Of a stretch of DNA of 64,000 bases, positions 1 through 9,170 are shown in pieces. The notes beneath the pieces were generated by a model. It was not told where the DNA came from. It did no database searches and saw only the letters and a list, made by a program, of their open reading frames with translations. Each line of letters begins with the position of its first letter. The stretch's first letter is position 1. This stretch comes from JABFRG01 sp046351415 (GTDB lineage: Bacteria; Myxococcota_A; Polyangia; Polyangiales; Polyangiaceae), in the NCBI GenBank assembly GCA_046351415.1, contig JAXLYO010000004.1, forward strand, positions 372,001-436,000. Direction: 5' to 3'. A program made the translations under genes and the position numbers.

Positions 1-159
1 ACCTGCTCCCTCGGCGACAAGGTGAGCTTCGCCAAAGGAGACAAGAAGGGCACGGTCAAGACGCTCAAGGTCAAGGCGGCGAAAGGGAAGGTCGTCATCG
101 TCAAGGTCAACGCCGATGGTTCCCAAGCGTTCGACTACAAGTTCAAGGCCTCCAAGTGA
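1..159 (+). CDS. C-terminal end of a lysine-rich protein (5' partial)
   Basis: The reading frame is open from base 1 to a TGA at 157-159 and gives 52 residues of a basic, Lys/Val-rich tail. The pattern of short alternating Lys and beta-branched residues suggests a small beta-rich domain. The start lies outside the window, so no family can be assigned. It ends 34 bases before the next start and could be co-transcribed with it. Confidence 0.6.
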   Translation, partial: TCSLGDKVSFAKGDKKGTVKTLKVKAAKGKVVIVKVNADGSQAFDYKFKASK

Positions 160-193
160 TTGCCTGCAGGTTCGAACGGGAATGGAGAGCGAC

Positions 194-754
194 ATGAAGA
201 CGACGACGAAAGCATGGTTTGCGGTGGTGGCGATGGCGCTTGCAACGGGCGCGGGTGCGACGGTGACCTCCGAAGCGAGAGCGCAGGTGACGTGTTCGGC
301 GACGGATGCCGCCCAACTCGTTCGCCTCCACGGCGAGCTGCAGAAGCTCTCCGGCAAGAATGCCCACGCGGGCGTGCTCCGCACCTTTCGAGACATGCAG
401 GCGCTCGAGAGGCGCAGCTGTTCGCTCGACCTCGGCGACTACAAGCTCGCGGGGCTCGCGGCTCGCGCCACAGGCGACATCGGCAACGCCATCGCCTGGC
501 TCGACAAGGCGGGCGCCAGCACGGACTCTGCTGACCTACGGGCGCGGTTTGGGCAGGTAGAGATCAAGGAGAAGAAGGGCGACCTCACCAAAGATGGGGG
601 CGTGCCGTTTCCGCCGGATGAAAGTACGACGCTCGCTTTGGGGGTCGCCGCCGTCAAGAGCACCGGCAAGTACGTCGGCTATCTCCCGATTGGCACCTAC
701 AAGCTGGGCAGCAAGTCGTTCGAGGTGAAGGCGGGTACCGTAACCAAGGTCTGA
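194..754 (+). CDS. Secreted protein with N-terminal signal peptide, unknown function
   Basis: The 186-residue product opens with Lys-rich and hydrophobic stretches followed by an Ala-rich cleavage region (about residues 1-31), so it is probably exported. The middle is helical and resembles a degenerate helical repeat. The last 30 residues (GYLPIGTYKLGSKSFEVKAG) look like a PEGA-type beta module found in envelope proteins; this is a visual match only. The ATG at 194 is chosen over upstream starts because GGAGAG lies just ahead of it and the signal peptide begins there. It converges on the next gene with a gap of 17 bases. Confidence 0.65.
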   Translation: MKTTTKAWFAVVAMALATGAGATVTSEARAQVTCSATDAAQLVRLHGELQKLSGKNAHAGVLRTFRDMQALERRSCSLDLGDYKLAGLAARATGDIGNAIAWLDKAGASTDSADLRARFGQVEIKEKKGDLTKDGGVPFPPDESTTLALGVAAVKSTGKYVGYLPIGTYKLGSKSFEVKAGTVTKV

Positions 755-771
755 AGCCGCTCTTCGGAAGT

Positions 772-2592
772 CTACGAGGTACGCGGACGCTTCTTGGACG
801 TGACGCGAGGGCTCCGCGTCGCGTTATCGCGAATCGGCGGAAGGGTATGACGATGCGCGAGTGAGCCCAGCGAACGCTGCTTCGTTTCGAGCTCCACGAA
901 CTCGATCTCTCGCTGCAGAATGCGGCGAACAATCGCGATGCCGCACGCGTAGGTGCTGTCGACACCGAAGTAAGAGAGGCTCTTCGACAAGAGCGATTGG
1001 CGGCGCGAGTAGGGCGTATCCGAAGCGTAGTGCAGAATGCCCACGTCGTAAGGTACCTGCGCGGAGAGGTGGACCATCTCGCCGTGTGGCACGCGCGTCG
1101 GATTGACGAGCTCGTAGATCGCGGAGAGGAACGGACCGGCCTCCATCTCCAGCACCGTGTAGCCCTCTTGGTAGAAGCCGCTCATGTACTCCTTGTTCTG
1201 GAGGAACGCGCTTCGAACCGTCAGGGCGCGTTGTCCGTCGAACACGCTACCGTGCTGGAGCCAGGGCATGACGTCTTCCGCGGTGAACGCGTTGCGGAAC
1301 AAGAACGTGTTGCGTGAATGCTCGTCGAAGACGGCGCCGGAAATGGACACGTCTCCGACGCGGCCATTCAGCGTCGCGGCCTTGCCCATGACATGGATGC
1401 CGCGGATGTCGCCGACGCCTTGTCCTACGCGCGAAAGCAAGTGGTAGGCAGCCATTCCGAGCGGGTAGTCGATGTTGATGATGAGCGCGCGGCTTTCCTT
1501 CAGGCGTTCGAGGCCTGGGATGTGGAGTCGCGGGTCGAGACGCGCGGGGTCGAGTTCGGAGAGCGCGATGATTTGCGCATCGACGTCGATGTGCCCGGGC
1601 TCAGAGAGGTGCGATAGACCGCCGCCGAGCTCGAAGGTACGGACCTCGCGCATGCGCGACGGCTCCGCGTGAATGTAGCTTCGGAGGAGGTAATAGAGAA
1701 AGGGCAATAGACGTCGTTCGTCGCCGGTCTTCTCGGCCTCTTTGACGGCCTGGGCGAGCCCCTCTGGGTTCTTCTTGCGGACCCAGGCCGCTATCTCGTG
1801 TTGGTGGCAGCGCGCGTAGCCGCCGATGAGATTCGCCACGGCATGGGTATTCGACGAGACGAAATAAACAGGTGGGCGACGCTGTTCGGAGACCTGCATG
1901 TAGGTCGGCTCGACGCCGCTCCACCACCTTTGCGCCGCACGGTTGTACTGCGAATACGAGGCGGACATCATGCGCACCCGAAGGCGCAAGGGGCGTGACA
2001 CGATTTCGCGGATGCCGCGCTCGAAGAGCTCTTCGCTCCCGAACGCCGCGACTAGGGTCTGGATGCCGTCCTTGTCGATGTCGAGCAGCTTCGCGATGAT
2101 GGCTTGGCTCGGGAGCTTGGCCGGAGCGCGCTCGCCCTTCGAGAGCTGCGCGAGGAGCGCATGCATCTTGTTCCACTCGATCTGGTATGCCGTCACGATG
2201 GGAATGAGGTCGTCGATGTCGCTCGCGCTCGCAATGAAGACGGCCAGTGTTCCCTCGCCGTTGTAGCGAAGTGGGCGCCTTCGGCCGCGCGACTTGACCG
2301 CATCCCAATCCCGTACGGCGAAACCGGCAGATTCGAACAGCTCGTGCGACTGCCCGAGGAGGATGCGAGCCGTCTCGACGATGCAAGCCGGGAGGCGACC
2401 TGCCGCGTAGGCAAACGCCGATAGGTCGGGTTTGCTTGAAAGGGCCCCCTCGTGCAGCGCCGAGTGACAGTACGCGTGCGCTTCTTCGAACGCGCGCACC
2501 TCCACTTCGCCCGAAGACCGCAGGAGCGAGTAGTAGGTGCGCGTGTAGAGGTCGAGTTCCGGATTGATTTCGACGGGAATGTCGCGTTTCAC
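772..2592 (-). CDS. 606-aa conserved protein with nucleoside-phosphorylase-like C-terminal half
   Basis: The first 350 residues are helical with no motif I recognise. Residues about 365-530 resemble the nucleoside phosphorylase superfamily: a hydrophobic strand (ALIINIDYPLG, 369-379), a KVGD-like turn at 411-417 (RVGDVSI) and LEMEAGPF at 481-488. The last matches the E-M-E ribose-binding signature of purine and uridine phosphorylases. It may be one of the large DUF families of myxobacteria (DUF6909 comes to mind, unverified). Activity on a nucleoside is an inference. It is divergent from the gene at 2644 with about 50 bases between the starts. The C-terminal 30 residues are basic and low-complexity. 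Confidence 0.6.
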   Translation of the reverse strand: MKRDIPVEINPELDLYTRTYYSLLRSSGEVEVRAFEEAHAYCHSALHEGALSSKPDLSAFAYAAGRLPACIVETARILLGQSHELFESAGFAVRDWDAVKSRGRRRPLRYNGEGTLAVFIASASDIDDLIPIVTAYQIEWNKMHALLAQLSKGERAPAKLPSQAIIAKLLDIDKDGIQTLVAAFGSEELFERGIREIVSRPLRLRVRMMSASYSQYNRAAQRWWSGVEPTYMQVSEQRRPPVYFVSSNTHAVANLIGGYARCHQHEIAAWVRKKNPEGLAQAVKEAEKTGDERRLLPFLYYLLRSYIHAEPSRMREVRTFELGGGLSHLSEPGHIDVDAQIIALSELDPARLDPRLHIPGLERLKESRALIINIDYPLGMAAYHLLSRVGQGVGDIRGIHVMGKAATLNGRVGDVSISGAVFDEHSRNTFLFRNAFTAEDVMPWLQHGSVFDGQRALTVRSAFLQNKEYMSGFYQEGYTVLEMEAGPFLSAIYELVNPTRVPHGEMVHLSAQVPYDVGILHYASDTPYSRRQSLLSKSLSYFGVDSTYACGIAIVRRILQREIEFVELETKQRSLGSLAHRHTLPPIRDNATRSPRVTSKKRPRTS

Positions 2593-2643
2593 CGCTACAT
2601 TCGTACCACACCGGGCCGAAGCCCTGTTACAGGGATATGCGTG

Positions 2644-3318
2644 ATGGCACGTGGAGACGGTTCACGGGGGGCGCGCGTGGCGCTCGTGGCAGGGGCCAGC
2701 GGCCTCGTTGGGCAAGCCCTTCTTCCGCTTTTGCTGGCACGCGACGAGTATCGCCAGGTCCACTCGCTGGTGCGGCGAGAATCAGGGAATATACATGTGA
2801 AGCTACGAGAGCACGTCGTCGATTTCGGCGCGCTCGGGACGCTGCCCCAAGCCGACGACATCTATATTTCGCTCGGGACCACGATGAAGAAGGCTGGGTC
2901 GAAGGAGGCCTTTCGTCTCGTCGACTTCGACTACGTGGTGGGCGTGGCCAAAGCAGCTCACGCATCGGGGGCGACCCGCATCGCGGTCGTGAGCTCGGTA
3001 GGAGCGTCGCCCCAGTCGAACGTGTTCTACAGCCGTGTCAAAGGAGAAGCGGAAGAGGCCATCGCCGCGATCGACTAAGAACGCGTCGTCCTTCTGCGGC
3101 CATCCATCTTGGATGGCGAGCGCGAAGAAAAGCGCCCCGGAGAGCGCATCGGTCTCGCGATGGCCAACGCACTATCGTTCATGGTCCCGAAGAAGTACCG
3201 CGCCGTTCACGTCGACGACGTGGCTGAAGCGATGTACACGTCGATTCTCGACTACGCGCTCGTCGACCATCCGCGTGTGCGCATCATCGAATCCGACGAA
3301 ATCCGCCGAGGCCTCTGA
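2644..3318 (+). pseudogene. SDR/NAD(P)-binding oxidoreductase (HTATIP2-like) with an in-frame stop
   Basis: The N-terminus carries the Rossmann motif GASGLVGQ, and later VVSSVGA and YSRVKGEAE (the Tyr-x3-Lys active-site pattern) match atypical SDRs related to HTATIP2/NmrA. The frame is interrupted by TAA at 3076-3078. It continues in the same frame through LLRPSILDGE and a conserved C-terminal half to TGA at 3316-3318. Removing the stop gives 224 residues, the normal family length, and both halves keep their motifs. The lesion is therefore a single nonsense change or a base-call error; a Tyr codon (TAC/TAT) is the simplest ancestor. The first half alone would lack part of the substrate domain. 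Confidence 0.75.
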
Positions 3319-3375
3319 GCGCGGGCCGCTCCGCCATTCGCTCCTTGATGTGTGGATAGAAGGTCCCCCTCACCC

Positions 3376-4290
3376 TCAGCCAAGGACGTCCTCGACGAGC
3401 GCGCGTGCCTCTGCGAGGCGAAGCTCTTCTTCGGGAGTACGCACCTTGCGAGGGGCGGGGCTCAGCGTGACGGTCTTGCCATCGGAGCCGCCGAAGAGGC
3501 GCGACAAGAAGCCCTTGGGGGCGTCGAAGTCGAAGATGCCGTCGGCAAGGAGCTCGGGGGCTTCGCGGTACTTTCGCAGGAGCTCGACCTGACCTTCGAG
3601 AAAGGATACCGCTTCGTCGAAGCACTCTTCCTGCGTCGGCGGGAGATGCTTGCGTGCGGCGCGCTTCGTTTCATTCGTGACCGCGAAGAGGGCGAGTGCG
3701 AAACATTGTGCTTCGACCTCGAGGCTCGTGCCGCGCAGGAGCTTCACCCCACCACAGCCTTTCACGAGCTGATGGGAGCCATTGGCGAGAAGGACACCGA
3801 AGCCACTCAGCGCCGCCGTGATCTCACCCCACACACCGAGGTCCTGAGAGCGCTCGTCAGCGTACGCGAGGGTGAGCGCCCCCACGCTTCGGACGAGGGA
3901 CGTCGTCAGCCGTACTGGATTGCGCACCACCTGCACGTCGATCGGAACGATGTACGCGTCGTCGTTTTCGCCGAGCGGCGGGAGCGGCGTTCCTTCGCCG
4001 GCCGCAGGGCCGCATGCACCCGAGCTGCAGCTTTTGCCGCTTTCTCCCTCACTCGATGCGGATTCGACGAATGCGAGCTCGAAAGGGACGTCACTCGGAA
4101 CGGGCGAGTACGAAAGCATGCGCTGGAAGAGGGTGCGGATGCCGCCCTCGCTGACGTCGATTTCGTCGGGGAAAAACGCCGCATTGGGCTCGACGAGCTT
4201 TGCGCCCGAAAAGGCCGAGGCATACTTGGACCGGAGGCGCGCACACACACTCACGATTTGTCGACGGGTTTCGATGTCGCTGAGGGTCAT
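3376..4290 (-). CDS. Conserved hypothetical protein, 304 aa
   Basis: I do not recognise this family. The protein has no signal peptide or membrane segment. A flexible region around residues 80-110 contains a Ser/Gly/Cys cluster (KSCSSGACGP) that could bind metal or be a disordered linker. The C-terminal 130 residues are helical and charged. Codon use matches the neighbours and the frame is clean, so it is probably a real cytoplasmic protein. It is divergent from the endonuclease/phosphatase-fold gene at 4350, with starts 60 bases apart. Confidence 0.55.
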   Translation of the reverse strand: MTLSDIETRRQIVSVCARLRSKYASAFSGAKLVEPNAAFFPDEIDVSEGGIRTLFQRMLSYSPVPSDVPFELAFVESASSEGESGKSCSSGACGPAAGEGTPLPPLGENDDAYIVPIDVQVVRNPVRLTTSLVRSVGALTLAYADERSQDLGVWGEITAALSGFGVLLANGSHQLVKGCGGVKLLRGTSLEVEAQCFALALFAVTNETKRAARKHLPPTQEECFDEAVSFLEGQVELLRKYREAPELLADGIFDFDAPKGFLSRLFGGSDGKTVTLSPAPRKVRTPEEELRLAEARALVEDVLG

Positions 4291-4349
4291 GGATTCTTTT
4301 CGTCGCTCGCGTTTTGGTACCGTGTCAGTGTAGCAGAAGAAGCTCCCCC

Positions 4350-5249
4350 ATGCCGCTCGCCATTGCCACGTACAACCTCAAAGATTTCTTCGCGATTCCG
4401 CGCGTTCCAGCGGACCTCTTCCCACGACGGGTCGCGTACCTTTCGTCGCGCATCTTGGCTTCCGGGGCGACGCTGGTGGCGCTCCAGGAAGTAGGGGAAT
4501 CGGAGGCGCTCGACGCACTCCTGGCGGCACTCGGTGCGTCGTGGACGGCGATAGCCGGCACGCCGGATGATCGCGGTATTCGAAATGCCATCATCACGAC
4601 CGAAACGGTGCGCCACAGCGAGCTCCTCTCGACGAAGGAACTTCCGTTTCCAGTGTTCATCGCAGGTGACACACCCCCGTTCGGCCCTCGACTCGGCTTG
4701 CGTCGAGCCATCGTACGCGTCGACATCGAACACGCGACGTATGGTGATATATCGGTATTGTGCATGCATCTGAAGAGCAACTTGCCCCGCGCCCTGAAGC
4801 TCGCCGACGGCACGGAGCAGCCCAGGCTGACGGGAAAGGAGCATGCAGAAGCGATGATCCGTAGTGCTGTCATTCGATCTGCCGAAGCACTCTTCGTTCG
4901 CGGCGTCGTCGACGAGCTGCGAAGCTCGACTCCTCCACGCCAGGTCTGTGTCGCGGGGGACATGAACGACGATGCTCGTTCTTTGCCGCTCCGCATTCTG
5001 AAGGGGGAAGGCGACGACGCGCTCCTCTCCGCCATCGATCACGTCAAGGAACACAAACGCTTCACCGCGCTCCATCGTGGCAAGCCGGCGCAGCTAGACC
5101 ACTTGCTCTTCTCACCCGAACTTCACGCGCGCGTGACGAACGCAGACATCTGGAACGAAGACCTGTACGACCACGGTCCGCCGGGTCAAGGCGCACCCAT
5201 GTACGTGGAGTCGGACCACGCACTCCACGTGGCGACGTTTCAGGGCTGA
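4350..5249 (+). CDS. Endonuclease/exonuclease/phosphatase-fold hydrolase
   Basis: The 299-residue protein has the signatures of the EEP superfamily: ATYNL at the N-terminus, ALQEVGE with the metal-binding Glu (about residue 47), GDMNDD near residue 205 and ESDHALH near the C-terminus with the catalytic His. These enzymes hydrolyse phosphodiester or phosphomonoester bonds in nucleic acids, lipids or inositides; the substrate cannot be told here. No signal peptide is visible, so it is probably cytoplasmic. The ATG at 4350 begins exactly at the conserved first strand. It is convergent with the next gene, 6 bases apart. Confidence 0.8.
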   Translation: MPLAIATYNLKDFFAIPRVPADLFPRRVAYLSSRILASGATLVALQEVGESEALDALLAALGASWTAIAGTPDDRGIRNAIITTETVRHSELLSTKELPFPVFIAGDTPPFGPRLGLRRAIVRVDIEHATYGDISVLCMHLKSNLPRALKLADGTEQPRLTGKEHAEAMIRSAVIRSAEALFVRGVVDELRSSTPPRQVCVAGDMNDDARSLPLRILKGEGDDALLSAIDHVKEHKRFTALHRGKPAQLDHLLFSPELHARVTNADIWNEDLYDHGPPGQGAPMYVESDHALHVATFQG

Positions 5250-5255
5250 ATACCC

Positions 5256-6233
5256 TCAGGCGCCTTCTTCCATCGGAGCCGTCATGAGCTCCTGGAGAAT
5301 CTGAGATGTGCTTCGCGTGCCGGCGATACCCGCCGCGAGCGCGTGGAAGATGGGGGTGCGCACGCGGTTCGCTTCCGCCCACGTGACGATTCGAGGAATG
5401 AGGTCGATGGCTTCGATGCGCTCTTTGGCTTGCGCGCGGGCCTCGGGAACCGACGTGCCCTTCGCCATGGCTCGCCCGAGCGCGACTTCGGGGCGCCCCT
5501 CCTGTTCGATGGAGGCGAGGAGGTCGCCATAGCCGGCAAGGCCGAGAAGCGTCCGCTCGTCGCCGCCCGCGTGACCCGCGATGCGCGCTGCTTCTCCCAT
5601 CGAGCGGCAGATGAGCGCCGCGACGAGTGCGGGACTGAGGCCCTTGCCTTCCGCAAAGCCAATGACGATGGCGAGGCAGCCGACGAGCGCACTGGCCCAT
5701 TCGAGACCGTGCAAATCAGGTGTGGAATACACGCGAAGACTTTCGGACGAAAACGCCCGTTTCACGGCCTTGTTCACTTCCGGAAACTTCGAGCCGCAAA
5801 CGAGGACGCTCGTCTGCCCTTCGAGCAGGTCTTGCGCCATGACGGGACCACCGAGTGCGCCGACGCGCCTCGAAGGAGTGAAGTCTCGCACGAGCTCGCT
5901 GATCGTCGCGAGCTCGGGGCCGACGAGACCGCGCACACCGTGGACGACATAGTGGCTCCCGTCCAAGTGATCACCGATTTGTTTGGCGGCGTCGGCGGCG
6001 ACGCTCGAGGGCACGGCGAGAATGACGAGGCGCGTATCGCGGAGGGCCGCGTAGTCGCGCTCGATGCGGACGCCTTTCGGGGTCGTGTCGAAAGAGCGTC
6101 GCGACACGAGGACCGTTTCCGTGTTGCGCGCCGAGGCGGCAGCAAGTGCGAGACCCCAGGGGCCACCGCCCACGATTCCGACTCGAAAACCCGCTTCTCC
6201 TTGCGTCGCGCTACCGCCACTTTCGCCAGCCAT
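5256..6233 (-). CDS. GpsA-like glycerol-3-phosphate dehydrogenase homologue with altered active site
   Basis: The 325-residue protein has the NAD-binding loop GGGPWGLAL (22-30), a typical GpsA length, and GpsA-like blocks such as LAGYGDLLAS. Two lysines expected from the family are not there. The KG block near residue 101 reads VRGL, and the ALKN block that supplies the catalytic Lys reads SALVGCLAI (about 181-189), placing Val at the Lys position. Either it is an inactive or repurposed paralogue, or my alignment by eye is off. The start at 6233 is chosen because GGAG lies 8 bases upstream and the product begins near the Rossmann fold. It is divergent from the nuclease gene. Confidence 0.7.
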   Translation of the reverse strand: MAGESGGSATQGEAGFRVGIVGGGPWGLALAAASARNTETVLVSRRSFDTTPKGVRIERDYAALRDTRLVILAVPSSVAADAAKQIGDHLDGSHYVVHGVRGLVGPELATISELVRDFTPSRRVGALGGPVMAQDLLEGQTSVLVCGSKFPEVNKAVKRAFSSESLRVYSTPDLHGLEWASALVGCLAIVIGFAEGKGLSPALVAALICRSMGEAARIAGHAGGDERTLLGLAGYGDLLASIEQEGRPEVALGRAMAKGTSVPEARAQAKERIEAIDLIPRIVTWAEANRVRTPIFHALAAGIAGTRSTSQILQELMTAPMEEGA

Positions 6234-6294
6234 TCCACCATGCTCCGCCAATCTCGGGCGCCCTGCAAGGGTCATGCGGTAGAATGCCGCGGCC

Positions 6295-7200
6295 ATGCGT
6301 TTCGCGCAGTCCATCTCGTCCGCATCGCTGCGAGCCCTTCTCCTCGCAGCCGCGACGGGGTTTGCGGCGTGTGCCGGAGCCGCTCCCGCCGAGCAAGCGC
6401 CGCCGCGTGGGCTGCCTTCGGGGGTTTTCCCGGTTCCCTCCTCCACGTCGCCGCCGCCATCTGCTGCCCCCGCGCCGAAGCATCGTCACCTTGCATTCGG
6501 AACGCCGCGCCCGCTCACCCCGAAGCGGACTTCCGAGATTCTCCTCGATCGTGGCGAGTTCGTCGTCTCTTACGACGAGCAAATTCATCTCGCGCGGTGG
6601 GTAGCGTGGAGCGTTCGAAAGTCCGACCTCGGAAAAGCCAAGAGAAAGAACGTCTTTCATCCCGACACCGAACTTCCCGAAGGGCTTCTCCGGATCGACA
6701 CGAGCGACTACGTGCGGTCGGGATACGATCGAGGTCACCTCTGCCCGTCGGCCGATCGCACCGCGACCGCCGAAGCGAACCACCGCACGTTCCTCATGAC
6801 GAACATGCACGCGCAGAAGCACGGTCTCAATGCGGGACCATGGGAAGAACTCGAAGGCCATACGCGGGACCTCCTCAGGCGCCCCGAGGACGTCGTCTAC
6901 GTCGTCGCCGGGCCGCTCGTCGATGCGGCCCCTCCGCGCATCGGGCGTGGGGTGGCCGTACCACGAGCGTCTTACAAAGTGCTCATCGCGACGAAAGATG
7001 GGGTACCTGCCGCAGATATCCGCGACACGGTGTATCATGCAGCAGCCATCATGCCGAACGACGACAGCGCCGAGACCCAGCACTGGCGCACCTACGAGAC
7101 GAGCATTCGCGAGGTCGAACAGGCTGCCGGCTACGACTTCTTTGCCGATATCGCGGCAGACGTGCAAGAACGTATCGAGACGAAACGCGGCATGCCATGA
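6295..7200 (+). CDS. Secreted DNA/RNA non-specific endonuclease (DRGH family)
   Basis: The 301-residue protein contains YDRGHLCPSADR with the catalytic His at residue 148, followed by a conserved Asn-containing block (GLNAGPWEELE). These are the two active-site motifs of the beta-beta-alpha-metal (NUC1/endonuclease G) nucleases. An N-terminal hydrophobic stretch ending near FAACAG gives a signal peptide, possibly a lipoprotein signal although Phe at -3 is unusual. A Pro/Ala/Ser linker (about 28-62) separates it from the catalytic domain. It probably degrades extracellular or envelope-associated nucleic acid. Its TGA overlaps the ATG of the radical SAM gene (ATGA), so the two are translationally coupled. 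Confidence 0.85.
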   Translation: MRFAQSISSASLRALLLAAATGFAACAGAAPAEQAPPRGLPSGVFPVPSSTSPPPSAAPAPKHRHLAFGTPRPLTPKRTSEILLDRGEFVVSYDEQIHLARWVAWSVRKSDLGKAKRKNVFHPDTELPEGLLRIDTSDYVRSGYDRGHLCPSADRTATAEANHRTFLMTNMHAQKHGLNAGPWEELEGHTRDLLRRPEDVVYVVAGPLVDAAPPRIGRGVAVPRASYKVLIATKDGVPAADIRDTVYHAAAIMPNDDSAETQHWRTYETSIREVEQAAGYDFFADIAADVQERIETKRGMP

Positions 7201-9162
7201 AAGCACCGAGTGCACTCGTTCCCCTTCGGAAGAAGCCAAATCCAAGGGCCGACTTCTTGCCGACGACGCGCGAGGAAATGGCTCTTCGTGGATGGGACGA
7301 GCTCGACATTCTCATCGTGACCGGAGATGCCTACGTCGATCACCCGGCGTTCGGCCCCATCCTCATCGCCCGCTTTCTCGAAGGACGCGGCTACCGCGTC
7401 GGGGTCATCGCGCAACCAGATTGGCGAAGCACCGACGACCTCCTACGGATGGGAAGGCCTCGACTGTTCGTCGGCATCAGCGCTGGCAATCTAGACTCGA
7501 TGCTGAATCGCCTCACCGCGCAGAAGAAGATGCGCAGCGAAGATCAGTATTCGCCCGGCGGCGCCACGGACAAGCGCCCCAACCGCGCGACCATCGTCTA
7601 CTCGAACTTGTGCCGCGCGGCGTTTCCCGGCTTGCCCATCGTCCTCGGGGGCATCGAAGCGTCGCTGCGTCGCATCGCGCACTACGACTACTGGTCCGAC
7701 CAGGTGCGCCGATCGATCCTGCTCGACGCGAAAGCGGACCTCCTCGTATTCGGCATGGGCGAGCGCCCCGCGTGGGAAATCGCGCAACGCCTCGCGGCGG
7801 GCGAAAAGGTCTCTTCGCTCACGGACATTCGCGGCACCGCGTTCGTCCTATCGAATCGGAAAGCGTGGGAAGCCTTTTGCTTCCGACCCGAGTCGGTACA
7901 TCCGCGACGGCAAGACGGTACTTCTTCCCTCGTACGAGGAAGTGAGCACCTCCAAAGAAGCCTTCGCAAAAATGTCGCGCGCGTTCCAATACGAGACGAA
8001 CCCGCACAACGGCCGGCCACTGCTCCAGCCACATGGAGAACAGGCAGTCTACTTCAATTCACCAGCGCTGCCGCTGAACGAAGCCGAGATGGATGCGCTC
8101 TACGATCTGCCGTTCCAGCGTGCACCGCACCCGAGTACGGGCGGCGCGATCCCGGCGTTCGAGACGGTGAAGAATTCCATCGTGACCATGCGCGGTTGCT
8201 TCGGAGGCTGCACGTTCTGCAGCATCACCGAACACGAAGGTCGGGTGATTCAGAGCCGCAGTGAAGCCAGCGTGCTCCGTGAGGTACGCGCGCTCTCTCG
8301 CATGGATGGCTTCCGCGGCACCATCAGCGACGTGGGAGGGCCCACGGCCAACATGTACAAGATGACCTGCAAGGACGACGAAACAGAGAGCGCGTGCCGG
8401 CGTCTTTCGTGCGTCCACCCCGGAATCTGCGAGAACCTCGTCACGGATCACGACCCGCTCGTGAAGTTGCTCCGTAGCGTTCGAAAAGAGCCCGGCATCA
8501 AACGCGTGTACATTGCATCAGGCGTTCGTTACGACCTTGCCACGCGTAGCCCCGAGTTCATCAAGGAGCTCGCCCAGCATCATACCGGCGGTCAACTTTC
8601 GGTGGCTCCCGAGCACAACGACCCCGAAGTGCTCGACAAGATGAAGAAGCCCGCCATCTCTGCCTACGAAGGGTTCGCCGAGGCCTTCTGCCAGGCGAGC
8701 GAATCGGCCGGCAAAGAGCAGTATCTCGTTCCCTACTTCATTACGGGGCACCCCGGCTCGACGCTGAAAGACACCGTGAAGCTCGCCCTCTATCTCAAAG
8801 AGAAGGGGATGCGTCCCCGGCAGATTCAGGACTTCATCCCCACACCGATGGCAGTGGCGACGACAATGTATTATACAGGCATCGACCCGCTGACCATGAA
8901 CCCGGTCTACACGGCACGCGACTTGCGCGAAAAGAGGATGATGAAAGCGCTCATCTTCTATTGGGACGAGCAGCATTGGCCGCTGGCACGCGAGGCGCTC
9001 CGTGCCGCAGGCAGAGCAGACCTCATCGGTCGAGGTCCGTCCTGCCTCGTTCCACCGGAAGGTGCGCGCGATGTTCGGCCAGGCTTCAAGAGTGCGTCCT
9101 ACCGAGGTCCGCAGGCGCGCGGAGGCAGGCCGCCAGCCGGACGACCCAAGCGTCCGAGGTAA
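7197..9162 (+). pseudogene. ygiQ: YgiQ family radical SAM protein, frameshifted
   Basis: The product matches the YgiQ (UPF0313) family: N-terminal cobalamin-binding-like domain, then a radical SAM domain with the cluster motif C-x3-C-x2-C encoded at 8197-8220 (RGCFGGCTFC), then a family C-terminus. The frame that starts at 7197 runs to WEAF at 7863-7877, but the conserved continuation ASDPSRYIRDGK is in the next frame. One surplus T in the run TTTT at 7875-7878 explains this exactly: the whole interval is 1966 bases, one more than a multiple of three. Corrected, the protein would be 654 residues. This is either a real frameshift or a homopolymer sequencing error. Confidence 0.85.
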
Positions 9163-9170
9163 GCGGGCAG

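Noticed and set aside
166..180. GGTTCGAAC resembling a tRNA T-arm
   Set aside because: No acceptor or anticodon stems around it, and it lies between two coding genes.
4763..4778. 16-base exact match between the endo/exonuclease gene and 63376-63391 (CATGCATCTGAAGAGC)
   Set aside because: A match of this length is expected about once by chance in 64 kb, and the flanking sequence does not align.
5343..7196. Very long plus-strand open frame preceding the radical SAM gene
   Set aside because: It runs antisense through the GpsA-like gene and through the nuclease gene in a wrong frame; GC-rich third positions make such frames common here.
7842..7900. Programmed -1/+1 frameshifting in the radical SAM gene
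   Set aside because: The TTTT run is not a known slippery heptamer and no downstream structure was evident; a surplus base explains the data better.
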